Source: Cervus elaphus (Eukaryota; Chordata; Mammalia; Artiodactyla; Cervidae). From it: 64,000 bases of DNA. This document shows positions 1-10,226 of the stretch, one piece after another. The notes below the pieces were generated by a model. That model saw only the letters and a list, made by a program, of their open reading frames with translations. It did no database searches and was not told where the DNA came from. Where the stretch lies: contig NC_057848.1 in NCBI RefSeq assembly GCF_910594005.1, positions 55,569,616 to 55,633,615 of the forward strand, read 5' to 3'. The position numbers were made by a program, and so were the translations under genes. Position 1 is the first letter of the stretch, and each line of letters begins with the position of its first letter.

Positions 1-7
1 CATGTCA

Positions 8-139
8 GGCGACATTTTCTCACCTGCAATCAGAATCACCGAATGCACTTTAGAGCCCAGGGTCTTTTGCACCGGCGACATTTTCTCACCTGCAATCAGA
101 ATCACCGAATGCACTTTAGAGCCTGGGGTCTTTTGCATC
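8..139. repeat. 66-bp tandem duplication, two copies
   Basis: Two adjacent copies (8-73 and 74-139) of a 66-bp unit differ at only three positions. The unit does not resemble a ruminant SINE or LINE and it does not continue to the right of 139. The bases left of 8 do not match the end of the unit, so there are probably just two copies. Confidence 0.9.
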
Positions 140-454
140 AACCACTGGATTTCTGAAGAAACGACATTCTTGTAGGACCAATTCGCAAACACACAACAAA
201 TTCCAATAGGAATATCACATGAATGCCTTAAATTGTCCAGGGCTCCCCGCCCAATTTACCCAAGCTAATAGAATTGGCACACATTCCCGCATTAGCACTG
301 GAGCATGTGACGTGCTTGATCAGATGAAGGAGATATAAACAGATGTGCATTCTGGCAGCTCAGGGAAACCAGCACGTTATTTGTGACTCAGCATCTAGAC
401 CACTGTGGCACTCGGTCTCCAAACCTGGGAATCGGGTTCCTAATAAGAGCAGCT
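140..454. other. Unique sequence, no gene seen
   Basis: No recognisable repeat or open frame. At 383-393 there is a TGACTCAGCA string, which fits an AP-1/MARE half site; a single site of this kind is weak evidence of regulation. Confidence 0.4.
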
Positions 455-665
455 ATTCTCCAGTGGCTTAGCAGTACAAAATCTGCTTGGAATGCAGTAG
501 CTGCAGGAGCCCCAGCTTCGATCCCTGGGTCAGGAAGATCCCCTGGAGAAGGAAATGGCAACCCACTCCAGTATTCTTGCCTGGAGAATCCCATGGACAA
601 AGGAGCCTGGCAGGATACAGTCCATAGGGTCGCAAAGAGTTGGACATGACTGAAGTGACTTAACA
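455..665 (+). mobile_element. Bov-tA SINE
   Basis: A tRNA-derived ruminant SINE. The 5' tRNA-like part is diverged (the usual start is barely visible), but the body from the GATCCCTGG box to the GACATGACTGAAGTGACTTA tail matches Bov-tA closely. It has no coding capacity and depends on BovB for mobility (family knowledge). Confidence 0.9.
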
Positions 666-675
666 TGTACGAACA

Positions 676-850
676 CACCATTTACTAAGCACTTACTATC
701 TGCCAAGCCTCATTAGACACTTGGTGGATGTTGTCTAATTCTATCCTCACAGCCACTATGTGAGGTAGGGGTTTTAGCATACGATTTTTCAGAAAAGGGG
801 ATGAAGCTGTTATGTAAATTAAAAAGACCAAACTAGGACTCAGAACCCAA
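676..850 (-). mobile_element. MIR SINE fragment
   Basis: The stretch beginning ACTAAGCACTTACTATCTGCC and running into CTCACAGCCACTATGTGAGG matches the reverse complement of MIR. It is old and heavily mutated. Confidence 0.6.
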
Positions 851-884
851 ACCTGACCAACCTTCAGAAGCCCCAAGGCTCACC

Positions 885-1060
885 AGCTATACAAACTTGG
901 GCAAGTCACTTAGTGTCCCTGACCTTCAGTTTCTCCTTCTGTAAAGAAGGGGATAATAATGGTACCTAGTTCACAAAGTTGTTGGAAAGATCAGATTAGC
1001 AGATAGTCTGGTGCCATGTAAGCATTCAGTAAATAGTAGCTATCATTAGTGTTATTAACA
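885..1060 (+). mobile_element. MIR SINE
   Basis: The MIR core (GGGCAAGTCACTTAGTGTCC, then CAGTTTCTCCTTCTGTAAAG and GGGGATAATAATGGTACC) is clear and in plus orientation, ending in the AGCATTCAGTAAATAGTAG tail region. Confidence 0.8.
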
Positions 1061-1165
1061 TGGCCAAAATCTCCACCATGGGACCTTATGACTTCCTCCC
1101 TTGGGAGTCATCAATAGATCCTGGCTTCCTCACCCAGATTAGGTAGTTCAAAACCAAAGGTCTGG

Positions 1166-1475
1166 ACTTCCCTGGTAGTACAGTGGATAGGCACAGTGCC
1201 AATGCATGGGACACAGATCCAATCCCTGGTCCAGGAAGATTCCACATGCCACAAAGCAACTAAGCCTGTGTGCCAAAACGATTGGGCCTGTGCTCTAGAG
1301 CCTGTGAGCTGCAACTACTGTAGCCCATGCTCTAGAGCCTGTGCTCTGCAACAAGAAAAGCCACCACAATGAGAAGCCTGCACACCACAAAAAAGAGTAG
1401 CCCCCACTTGCTGCAACTAGAGAAAGCCCACATGCAGCAATGAAGACACAGTACAACTAAAAATAATTAAAACCA
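1166..1475 (+). mobile_element. CHR-type SINE
   Basis: Starts with GGACTTCCCTGGTAGTACAG, the CHR tRNA-like head, followed by the repeated 'CTGCAACTACTG...GAGCCTGTGCTCTGC' body and the AGAGTAGCCCCCACTTGCTG segment. It is a long-form CHR element that ends in an A-rich tail next to an L1 end. Confidence 0.9.
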
Positions 1476-1479
1476 AAAG

Positions 1480-1702
1480 CCCACATACATACTATCATCA
1501 ATATATGTAAAATAGATAACCAACGAAGACCTACTGTATAGACCCACAGGGAACTATACTCAATATTTTGTAATAAACTACAAGGGGAAAGAATCTGAAA
1601 AAAAAATAGCTTATACATGTATGTGTAACTGACTCACTTTACTGTATGCCTGAAACTAACACAACATTGAAATCAACTATACTTCAATTTAAAAAAAAAA
1701 AA
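1480..1702 (+). mobile_element. L1 3' end (artiodactyl type)
   Basis: A 5'-truncated L1 tail: CACAGGGAACTATACTCAAT, TTTTGTAATAAACTACAAGG, TGTAACTGACTCACTTTACT and ATCAACTATACTTCAATTT, then a run of A. Only 3' UTR sequence remains. Confidence 0.8.
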
Positions 1703-2111
1703 GGTCATAAGTAGTAATGGGACAAATAGATGAGCCATCACTAATCTCTGGACTTCACCATCCTAGGTATCATCCCGAGAATGTGGATTTCTAAAAGTGT
1801 CTTCCAGGGAAAAGAACTAGGAAGGAAACAAAAGGAATGGGATGGGTTAACATAAACAAAGTAAAAATCCTGTCCATTTTTAGTATGTTGCTGTAATTAA
1901 ACGCAAAGATCCAGCCTAGCCCAAGAGACTGGATCGCAGTATTCCTTGTGGCAGAGCAGCCATGGATATAGCCACCACATCCACTCAGCTTGGAAGCCCA
2001 CAAGAGAAACAACTGCATCAAGCCAATCAAAACCATTTAGCCTAGGTGTCAGGGCCTTTGTAGGTATGTTTCTGCTCAAACTTGAAAAAAAAAAATGCCC
2101 TATTCATCTCT
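1703..2111. other. Unique sequence, no gene seen
   Basis: No repeat recognised. Short open frames on both strands here are unrelated in sequence to known families and are probably chance. Confidence 0.4.
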
Positions 2112-3952
2112 GTGAAAAGCAAAGGAGAAAAGGAAAAATATACCCATTTGAATGCAGAGTTCCAAAGACTAGCAAGGAGAGATAAGAAAGCCTTCCTCAT
2201 CGATCAATGCAAATAAATAGAGGAAAAGAGTAGCATAGGAAAGACTAGAGATCTCTTCAAGAAAATTAGAGGTACCAAGGGAACATTTCATGCAAAGATG
2301 GGCTCAATAAAGGACAGAAATGTTATGGACCTAACAGAAGCAGAAGATATAAAGAAGAGGTGGCAAGAATACACAGAAGAACTGTACAAAAAAGATCTTC
2401 ATGACCCAGATAATAACAATGGTGTGATCATTCACCTAGAGCCAGACATCGTGGAATGTGAAGTCAAGTGGGCCTTAGGAAGCATCACTATGAACAAAGC
2501 TAGTGGAGGTGAAAGAATTCCAGTTGAGCTATTTTAAATCCTAAAAGATGATGCTGTGAAAGTGCTGCACTCAATATGCCAGCAAATTTGGAGAACTCAG
2601 GAGTGGCCACAGGACTGGAAAAGGTCAGTTTTCACTCCAATCCCAAAGAAAGGCATTGCCAAAGAATGCTCAAACTACCACACAATTGCACTCATCTCAC
2701 ATGCTAGTAAAGTAATGCTCAAAATTCCCCAAGCCAGGCTTCAGCAATACATGAACCATGAACTTCCAGATGTTCAAGCTGGTTTTAGAAAAGGCAGAGG
2801 AACCAGAGATCAACTTGCCAACATCTGCTGGATCATCAAAAAAGCAAGAGAGTTCCAGAAAAACATCTATTTCTGCTTTATTGATTATGCCAAAGCCTTT
2901 GACTGTGTGGATCACCATAATCTGTGGAAAATTCTGAAAGAGATGGGAACACCAGACCACCTGACCTGCCTCTCGAGAAACCTGTATGCAGGTCAGGAAG
3001 CAACAGTTAGAACTGGACATGGAACAGCAGACGCGTTCCAAATAGGAAAAGGAGTACATCAACGCTGTCTATTCTCACCCTGCTTATTTAACTTATATGC
3101 AGAGTACATCATGAGAAATGCTGGGCTGGATGAAGCACAAGCTGGAATCAAGATTGCTGGGAGAAATATCAATAACCTCAGATATGCAGATGACACCACC
3201 CTTATGGCAGAAAGTGAAGAAGAACAAAAGAGCCTCTTGATGAAAGTGAAAGAGGAGAGTGAAAAAGTTGGCTTGAAGCTCAACATTCAGAAAACTAAGA
3301 TAATGGCATCTGGTCCCATCACTTCATGGCAGATAGATGGGGAAACAGTGGAAACAGTGGCTGACTTTATTTTTGGGGGGCTCCAAAATCACTGCAGATG
3401 GTGATTGCAGCCATGAAATTTAAAGACGCTTACTCCTTGGAACGAAAGTTATGAGCAACCTAGACAGCATACTAAAAAGCAAGAGACATTACCAACAAAG
3501 GTCCGTCTAGTCAAGGCTATGGTTTTTCCAATAGTCATGTATGGATGTAAGAATTGGACTATAAAGAAAGCTTAGCACCGAAGAATTGATACTTTTGAAC
3601 TGTGGTGTTGGAGAAGACTCTTGAGAGTCCCTTGGACTGCAAGGAGATCCAACCAGTCCATCCTAAAGGAAATCAGTCCTGGGTGTTCATTGGAGAGACT
3701 GATGTTGAAGCTGAAACTCCAATATTTTGGCCACCTGATGCGAAGAGCTGACTCATTGGAAAAGACCCTGATGTTGGGAAAGATTGAAGGGAGGAGAAGA
3801 GGATGGAAAAGGATAAGATAGTTAGATGGCATCACCGACTCGATGGACATGAGTTTGGGTAAACTCCGGGAGTTGGTGATGGACAGGGAGGCCTGGCGTG
3901 CTGCGGTTCATGGGGTTGCAAAGAGTCAGACACGACTGAGCAACTGAACTGA
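2112..3952 (+). mobile_element. BovB LINE, 5'-truncated
   Basis: An RTE-clade BovB retrotransposon that entered ruminants by horizontal transfer (family knowledge). About 1.84 kb of the roughly 3.2-kb element remains, from the linker between the endonuclease and reverse transcriptase regions to the 3' tail (GACACGACTGAGCAACTGAACTG). The endonuclease half is missing. This type of element also drives Bov-tA copies in the window, whose 3' ends are related to BovB. Confidence 0.95.
2298..3404 (+). pseudogene. BovB ORF2 reverse transcriptase remnant
   Basis: The frame is open at 2298-2537 and 2556-3404, broken by a stop (TTTTAA) between them and by a frameshift near 3375, after which the 3' part of ORF2 continues out of frame. 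In the second piece (282 residues) RT motif A (FIDYAKAFDCVDH) lies at about residues 108-120, motif B at about 166-181 and the catalytic YADD at 210-213. In motif B the usual Q-G is Q-R, which would be expected to damage nucleotide selection. The RT would normally copy its own RNA at a nicked chromosomal target. With the endonuclease missing and the frame broken, this copy is dead. Confidence 0.9.
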
Positions 3953-4164
3953 ACACCTCTGCCTTCAAAGCCTATCCAAGTTGGAAAAGGCCATCCATCT
4001 TCCTATGGCAAGTTGGAATCCTTCACATAAACTGGGACTGAGACCAATTTTTACCTTAGGCCCATGGTCTTGGGAAATTGCAGATATTATTATTTTGAGG
4101 ATTAGAGTTTACTGATTACACGGAATGCAAAAACACTTAAGATTTTAGAGGTTGGAAATATTAT

Positions 4165-5316
4165 AAAATTATGATGGGTCTAGACAGCCCTAAGAATGGG
4201 AGAAAATAATAGCAAATGAAGCAACAAAGGATTAATCTCAAAAATATACAAGGAACACCTGCAGCTCAATTCCAGAAAAATAAATGACCCAATCAAAAAA
4301 TGGGCCAAAGAACTAAACAGACATTTCTCCAAAGAAGGCATACAGATGGCTAACAAACACATGAAAAGATGCTCCACATCACTCATTATTAGAGAAATGC
4401 AAATCAAAACCACAATGAGGTACCATTACACGCCAGTCAGGATGGCTGCTATCCAAAAGTCTACAAGCAATAAATGCTGGAGAGGGTGTGGAGAAAAGGG
4501 AACCCTCTTACACTGTTGGTGGGAATGCAAACTAGTACAGCCGCTATGGAAAACAGTGTGGAGATTTCTTAAAAAATTGGAAATAGAACTGCCATATGAC
4601 CCAGCAATACCACTTCTGGGCATACACACTGAGGAAACCAGATCTGAAAGAGACACGTGCACCCCAATGTTCATCGCAGCACTGTTTATAATAGCCAGGA
4701 CATGGAAGCAACCTAGATGCCCATCAGCAGATGAATGGATAAGGAAGCTGTGGTACATATACACCATGGAATATTACTCAGCCATTAAAAAGAATTCATT
4801 TGAATCAGTTCTAATGAGATGGATGAAACTGGAGCCCATTATACAGAGTGAAGTAAGCCAGAAAGATAAAGACCAATACAGTATACTAACACATATATAA
4901 GGAATTTAGAAAGATGGTAACGATAACCCTATATGCAAAACAGAAAAAGAGACACAGATATACAGAACAGACTTTGGGACTCTGTGGGAGAAGGCGAGGG
5001 TGGGGTGTTCTGAGAGAACAGCATCGAAACATGTATATTATCTAGGGTGAAACAGATCACCAGCCCAGGTTGGATGCATGAGACAAGTGCTCGGGGCTGG
5101 TGCACTGGGAAGACCCAGAGGGATCGGGTGGAGAAGGAGGTGGGAGGGGGGATCGGGGTGGGGAACACATGTAAATCCATGGCTGATTCATGTCAATGTA
5201 TGACAAAAACCACTACAATATTGTAAAGTAATTAGCCTCCAACTAATAAAAATAAATGGAAAAAAATTAAAAGTACTATGTATCTGCTAAAAAAAAAAAT
5301 TATGATGGGTCTAGAC
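4165..5316 (+). mobile_element. L1-BT LINE, 5'-truncated, with 21-bp TSD
   Basis: The element (4186-5295) is flanked by a perfect 21-bp direct duplication, 4165-4185 and 5296-5316 (AAAATTATGATGGGTCTAGAC). It contains the C-terminal part of ORF2 and the full 3' UTR ending in GTAATTAGCCTCCAACTAAT and AATAAA. The perfect TSD indicates a fairly recent insertion. After the first A-rich tail there is a short extra segment (about 5270-5289) and then a second A run. Confidence 0.97.
4346..4900 (+). pseudogene. L1 ORF2 C-terminal fragment
   Basis: This 184-residue open frame is the C-terminal end of L1 ORF2p. It carries the cysteine motif C-x3-C-x7-H-x4-C (about residues 45-62), followed by the conserved ELPYDPAIPLLGI and YYSAIKKN segments. 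There is an in-frame TGA shortly upstream near 4217, and the endonuclease and RT domains are absent because of 5' truncation, so no active protein can be made. Confidence 0.9.
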
Positions 5317-6170
5317 CATAGATTGTAATGGCAGAGAGAGTGGGGCTAGCTAGCATGACTGACTTAGCCTACATTTTTCCAGGAGTGAACATTTCCAAAG
5401 GGTTGGCATTTTGTTCTCTTGAGCAAAGGTATTCTTTCTTCCTCTCCGCCCTTGCATATATGTTCAGGCTCAGTCTGAGCCTCTCTACTTCCAGGAAGCT
5501 TCCTCTGACCAATTGCTATAGTCATTTGAACAATGTATCTAGCACACTACCATGCACTGCATTGTGCTGTTTTTACTACAATTGTCTAAGGCTATTAACA
5601 CTAATCACTCTTTCACTAGCTGTTTGTATATGTATGTCTTCTCACTTCATTTAGTCCTAAGAGTGGGATAATATAGTTCTAAAAAATTCCGATTTATCCC
5701 AAATGTTTCCAAAAAGGTTTCAAGATGGATGGGCCTATTGTCTTACAATTATTTTTATCTTTCCCAGAATTTAGTCCAGTTATACCTAAAGAATGTAAGT
5801 CATAAACGCTTATTGAGTTGGCAGGATGAATAAAGGAATGCCATTGATCCATAAAATTCCAGTACATTCATTTGGGTCCTTAGCCTTAGAGTGAGAGTCA
5901 AGGAAAGGCTCCCCACCTCCTACCTCCCCCCACTCCATCACATTCTCAAGGTATTCCAGGTTAAATGCCTACAGCAAAGGCAGGCATGATCTAAAGGCCA
6001 ATGGCACACAAATGGAGCAGCATGACCGGGGCTGGAGAATCCACAAGGAATCATTAGGCTGCACAATTAGCTGTCTTCTCCATGACCTTCAGTCTTCAGA
6101 ACTTTGAAAGAAACATACAGATATTGACAGCCATGTATCCCTTAAAGTAAACACTGTGGTTCACAAAAAT
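5317..6170. other. Unique sequence, no gene seen
   Basis: A 108-residue open frame at 5328-5654 has no recognisable domain and is probably chance. No repeat was recognised with confidence. Confidence 0.35.
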
Positions 6171-6545
6171 AATAAGGCTTTTTTGCTGTTCCTCAAATAC
6201 ATGAGGCGCTCTCTAGCCTCAAGGTCTTTGCACTTGCCCTTCTCTCTGCCTGGAAAGCTCAAATATTCCCATGACTCAGTCTCTTGAGCTTTCAAGACAC
6301 TTCCTATATTAGTCCTCCCCTGCCCACTCAATGCCCCAGACCCCATATTCCCCATCTACTTATCCTGCTTGAGTTTTTCCTTAGAACTTGTTCCACTTGA
6401 CAATGTACATTTACTCTCTTTTAGAATGCAAGCCCCATGTGGGTGGCGAGGGTATTACTTTGTCTTGCTCCCCATGTTCCCAGCAGTTAGCATGCTTCCT
6501 GGCATATTATAGGTGCTCAATAAATATTTGTAGAACCAGTGAAGT
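6171..6545 (+). mobile_element. L2 LINE 3' end
   Basis: The order CTGTTCCTCAAATACATGAG, TCTTTGCACTTGCCCTTCTC, AGAATGCAAGCCCCATGTGG and GGTGCTCAATAAATATTTGT is the 3' end of L2 in plus orientation. This family is ancient and shared by all mammals. Confidence 0.85.
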
Positions 6546-6724
6546 GAGAACTGAGTTATGAAAAGGGTTGACCCTCGGAGTCTGCAAAACTGCTCTCTAA
6601 CTGCATTGAAAGAATGTGAAATCCTCTAATTCTTTTTCACAGAGCAAAGTCAGTTTCTATTATGCACTCATCTCATATTATAAAAGCGTAATAGTCAAAG
6701 GCATAATATCGTGAGAGAATATGT

Positions 6725-6920
6725 TAAGACTTTGCTATATTCTAGGAATCATACTAAGAATTTTATACGTATTTTATGCATTGTATTTAATCCTTACAAC
6801 AACTGTATATAAGGGGAGAGTTTCAATATTCCCATTTTACAAATCAGGAAATGAAGGCTCAAAGAAGTTAAACAACATACCTGAGGCCTTACAACAAGTA
6901 AGTTGTGGCCTGTTTTCACC
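6725..6920 (-). mobile_element. MIR SINE
   Basis: CTTACAACAACTGTATATAAG, TATTCCCATTTTACAAATCAG and GGCTCAAAGAAGTTAAACAAC follow the reverse complement of MIR. Confidence 0.75.
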
Positions 6921-7094
6921 ATGTGCCCTAAGTGGGGTGGGGAGGGGGTTGTGCAACCACTGAAGACCAGATACACAGAATGGAAACTACCTCACTGAGC
7001 ATGAGCAGTTGGGTGTGCATTCACACCGCAGGGAGGATGGGCTGTGAGAGAACTGGGGGATGGGATCATGAGGACAACTAGGAAATGGTCAGAA

Positions 7095-7310
7095 TCCTTT
7101 GAACTCATTGTCCTCTAGCCACAGTGTTCATGTTTTACCGATTACTAGAGTCATCGTGCCTTTTGTGTGGTTGCTTCTCACTGGAATATCCCCTCCCCCC
7201 TTTCTCTTCAATGCCCCTGCCCCCAGGTCCCCGCTCCAATGCAGCCTCCTGCATGAGGCCTTCTTGATTCTCTTTCCCCACTCCAGCAGGTAACGGGCTC
7301 TCTCCTGGTG
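7095..7310 (+). mobile_element. L2-like LINE fragment
   Basis: The pattern GCTTCTCACTGGAATATCCC ... CTGCATGAGGCCTTCTTGAT resembles the L2 3' region. Divergence is high, so the family assignment is tentative. Confidence 0.45.
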
Positions 7311-8605
7311 CTGTCGGGTGGGCACGAGGGGGAAAACATCAGAGCTGGAGTGGACATGAGTGTTGGGGGCTCTGGCATCTGGACTGGACTGGTGGGAAGG
7401 CTCCAGGGTTGGTTTTTTTTTTTTTAGGTTTGTACTTGGTTGCAGACATTCTAGAAATTTCAGGGTGAACAAACAACAGAGTAACCCAGAGCTGTCTCTT
7501 GATTGGTCAGAGGAGGCTAAATGCCAACTGCAATTTAAAAATGAACTTGGTAAAAACAACCAAGTAACTCCCAGCAGCCACCAGGGTGGGTTCTAGCAGC
7601 AAATTCAGACAATCCAGTAATCACCTTTTCCAGCATTTTACATATCACGCCTGCTTTTAGAAACATTTCCTTCCATCTCTGTTATGGCAATCCTTCCCCA
7701 TCCTCTTCAAGGCCCAGGTACACGCAACCTTCTCTGCGAAGCCTTCCCTAATGTCATGCTCCCCCATCCCCAGCAGAGGTGACTGACAGGGGTATTGCTA
7801 TAGGGTAGGGAATAAGGGGCGGCCATGCTGTTCTTTCCATGTAACAATTTGCTTAATTCCTGACATCAAAGGCTGTGTACTCTCATTCTACATCCAGTGG
7901 GTCTGTGGAATGAGCAGTAAATTACAGAGAATGGACAACTATTTAACAGCACAGGCAGTTAGGAAATTCACTGGGGATCTCTTTCTTGTGGTCATGATTT
8001 CTCCCACTCCATCCCTTTCCTCTTATCTTCGAGAAATTCATCAGCAGCAATACTCAGACTTTTCTCCTGGAGGTCAGCCCAATAGGTTGGGCAAGGAAGC
8101 AGTGCTGGAGGGAGGAGGTGCCTGGGGCAGAGCCAGATACAGCTTGGACCCACTCAGGAAGCACCCTTGCGACCCCATGGTCTGGGCCCAGTTTGAGTAG
8201 ATTCTACCTTTTCTTTCTTTCTTCTTTTTTTTTTGGCAGCAATGCAGGGGGTGCTACAGGGCTGATCTTTCCAATGGTGGCTGTCTAAGAGACCAAGTTC
8301 TCAACTCCAAGTCTCATTCCCTCTCCAGCACCTACTAGACTCGAGCCAGCTTTTCCCCTCTCTTCCTGTTCTGTCCACCTTCACCCCTGACCGTATGCCT
8401 CTAGCACCTCTTGGATATATTGACTGGGTACTTCTGGAAGTGACAAGGTGAAGCATCTGAATTTATCAGCCTGATTACCGTCAGGGACCAGAACTTCCCA
8501 CATACTCACTGGCAAAGGGGGATCTGTATGAAAGGAGAGGACCAATATGAAATTAAACAATGAATGAGGCATGGGAAACACACAAACTCCAGGGAAGAAT
8601 TCTCT
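7311..8605. other. Mostly unique, with a short L2-like piece
   Basis: The stretch 7640-7790 (CCTCTTCAAGGCCCAGGTAC, GCGAAGCCTTCCCTAATGTC) looks like L2. The rest shows no recognised repeat. Open frames of 78-143 residues occur on both strands without recognisable domains; none is supported as a gene. T runs lie near 7422 and 8224. Confidence 0.4.
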
Positions 8606-8905
8606 AACTAGGATTCTCAGCGTGTGACCCATGGATTTCCAACCTCAGAATCACCTAGGGAGCTTCTTGAAAATACAGAATCTCAGGCCCCAAACCCAGA
8701 CCCATGAATCTGCATTTTTCTTTTTCTTTTTTTAGGGGGGTACTGTGCAGCATGCAGGGTCTTGCTTCCCTGACCAGGGATCAAACTCATGCCCCCTGCA
8801 GTGGAAGTCTGGAGTCTTAATCACTGGACCACCAAGGAAGTCCCCCATAAATCTGCGTTTTAACAAGCTTCCAAGATGATTCCAATATGCACTAGAAACC
8901 CATTG
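8606..8905 (+). mobile_element. MER20/MER5-type hAT element, split by a SINE
   Basis: GAATCACCTAGGGAGCTTC and ACAGAATCTCAGGCCCCAAA before, and TTTTAACAAGCTTCCAAGATG after, are the two halves of one hAT-Charlie type non-autonomous element. A CHR SINE at 8716-8845 separates them, with imperfect duplicated target AT(G/A)AATCTGC(A/G)TTTT on both sides. Confidence 0.7.
8716..8845 (-). mobile_element. CHR-type SINE
   Basis: Reverse-complement CHR: a T-rich end, then CCCTGACCAGGGATCAAACTC and ACTGGACCACCAAGGAAGTC. It sits inside the older hAT element. Confidence 0.9.
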
Positions 8906-8929
8906 CCTTGATTAGCTTTAAACGCTTAA

Positions 8930-9092
8930 AGCATTGATTCTCAACTTTGGCTGCACATCTGGGGAGCTCAGAAAAATACTGGCTCCTGGGTCCCACCCCC
9001 AGCAATTGTGAGTCAGTTGGTCTGGGCTGGGCCTGGACATTAGGGAATTTTCAAAGCTTCTCAGGGGATTCTAATGGGCAGCTGTTGCTGTA
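8930..9092 (+). mobile_element. MER5A-type hAT element
   Basis: TGATTCTCAACTTTGGCTGC, GGGTCCCACCCCCAGCAATT and CTCAGGGGATTCTAATGGGC follow MER5A. A second, separate copy from the one just upstream. Confidence 0.65.
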
Positions 9093-9102
9093 AACCAATT
9101 GT

Positions 9103-9362
9103 TGTTGTTCAGTCACTAAGTCATGTCTGACTCTTTGTGACCCCATGGACTGCAACACATCAAACTTCCCTGTCCTTCACTATCTCCCAGAGCTTGCTCA
9201 AACTCATGTCCATTGAGATGCCATCCAACCTTCTCATCCTTTGTTGGCCCATTCTCCTCCTACCCTCAATCTTTCCCAGCCTGTCTCTTTTCCAATGAGT
9301 CAGTTCTTCACATCAAGTGGCCGAAGTATTGGAGCTTCAGCTTCTGCATCAGTCCTGGCTTA
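9103..9362 (-). mobile_element. BovB 3' end
   Basis: Reverse-complement BovB tail from TTCAGTCACTAAGTCATGTC to the GTATTGGAGCTTCAGCTTC segment. Heavily 5'-truncated and more diverged than the next copy. Confidence 0.9.
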
Positions 9363-9385
9363 GAACAAACACACCTAGAAAAGAG

Positions 9386-9440
9386 CTTATGATCCATTCA
9401 TGGGTGTGCGTGTGTGGCACACCCATGAATGGATCATAAG
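9386..9440. repeat. Perfect 24-bp inverted repeat, 7-nt loop
   Basis: Arms 9386-9409 and 9417-9440 are exact reverse complements (left arm starts CTTATGATCCATTCATGGG), separated by GTGTGTG. It lies between two BovB tails and directly abuts a TA-rich microsatellite. Confidence 0.97.
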
Positions 9441-9516
9441 TATGTATGTATGTATATGTATATATACATATGTATACATATACATATAATATATATACAT
9501 ATGTATATATATGTGT
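9441..9516. repeat. (TATG/TATA)n microsatellite
   Basis: Alternating TATGTATG, TATATACATATG and similar blocks, many of them self-complementary. They run into the start of the next BovB copy. Confidence 0.9.
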
Positions 9517-9517
9517 A

Positions 9518-10226
9518 TTCAGTTCAGTTGCTCAGTCATGTTCGACTCTTTGCGACCCCATGAACTGCAGCACGCCAGGCCTCCCTGTCCATCACAAACT
9601 CCCGGAGTCCACCCAAACCCATGTCCATCGAGTTGATGATGCCATCCAACCATCTCATCCTCTGTTGTCCCCTTCTCCTCCTGCCCTCAACCTTTCCCAG
9701 CATCAGGGTCTTTTCCAATGAGTCAGCTCTTCGCATCAGGGGGCCAAAGTATTGGAGTTTCAGCTTCAACATCAGTCCCTCCAATGAACATCCAGGACTG
9801 ATCTCCTTTAGGATGGACTGGTTGGATCTCCTTGCAGTCCAAGGGACTCTCAAGAGTCTTCTCCAACACCACAGGTCAAAAGCATCAATTCTTCAGTGCT
9901 AAGCTTTCTTTATAGTCCAACTCTCACATCCATACATGACTATTGGAAAAACCATAGCCTTGACTAGACAGACCTTTGTTGGCAAAGTAATGTCTCTGCT
10001 TTTTAGCATTCTGTCTAGGTTGGTCATAACTTTCCTTCCAAGGAGTAAGCGTCTTTAAATTTCATGGCTGCAATCACCATCTGCAGTGATTTTGGAGCCC
10101 AGAAAAATAAAGTCAGCCACTGTTTCCACTGTTTCCCCATCTATTTGCCATGAAGTGATGGGACTGGATGCCATGATCTTAGTTTTCTGAATGTTGAGCT
10201 TTAAGCCAACTTTTTCGATCTCTTTT
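9518..10226 (-). mobile_element. BovB 3' region, 5'-truncated
   Basis: Begins at the left with CAGTTCAGTTGCTCAGTCATG (tail) and continues into ORF2 C-terminal coding sequence up to AAGCCAACTTTTTCGATCTC. The RT catalytic core is not included. It is closer to consensus than the neighbouring copy at 9103-9362. Confidence 0.95.

Noticed and set aside
383..393. AP-1/MARE-like TGACTCAGCA as a regulatory element
   Set aside because: A single short motif is expected by chance many times in 64 kb.
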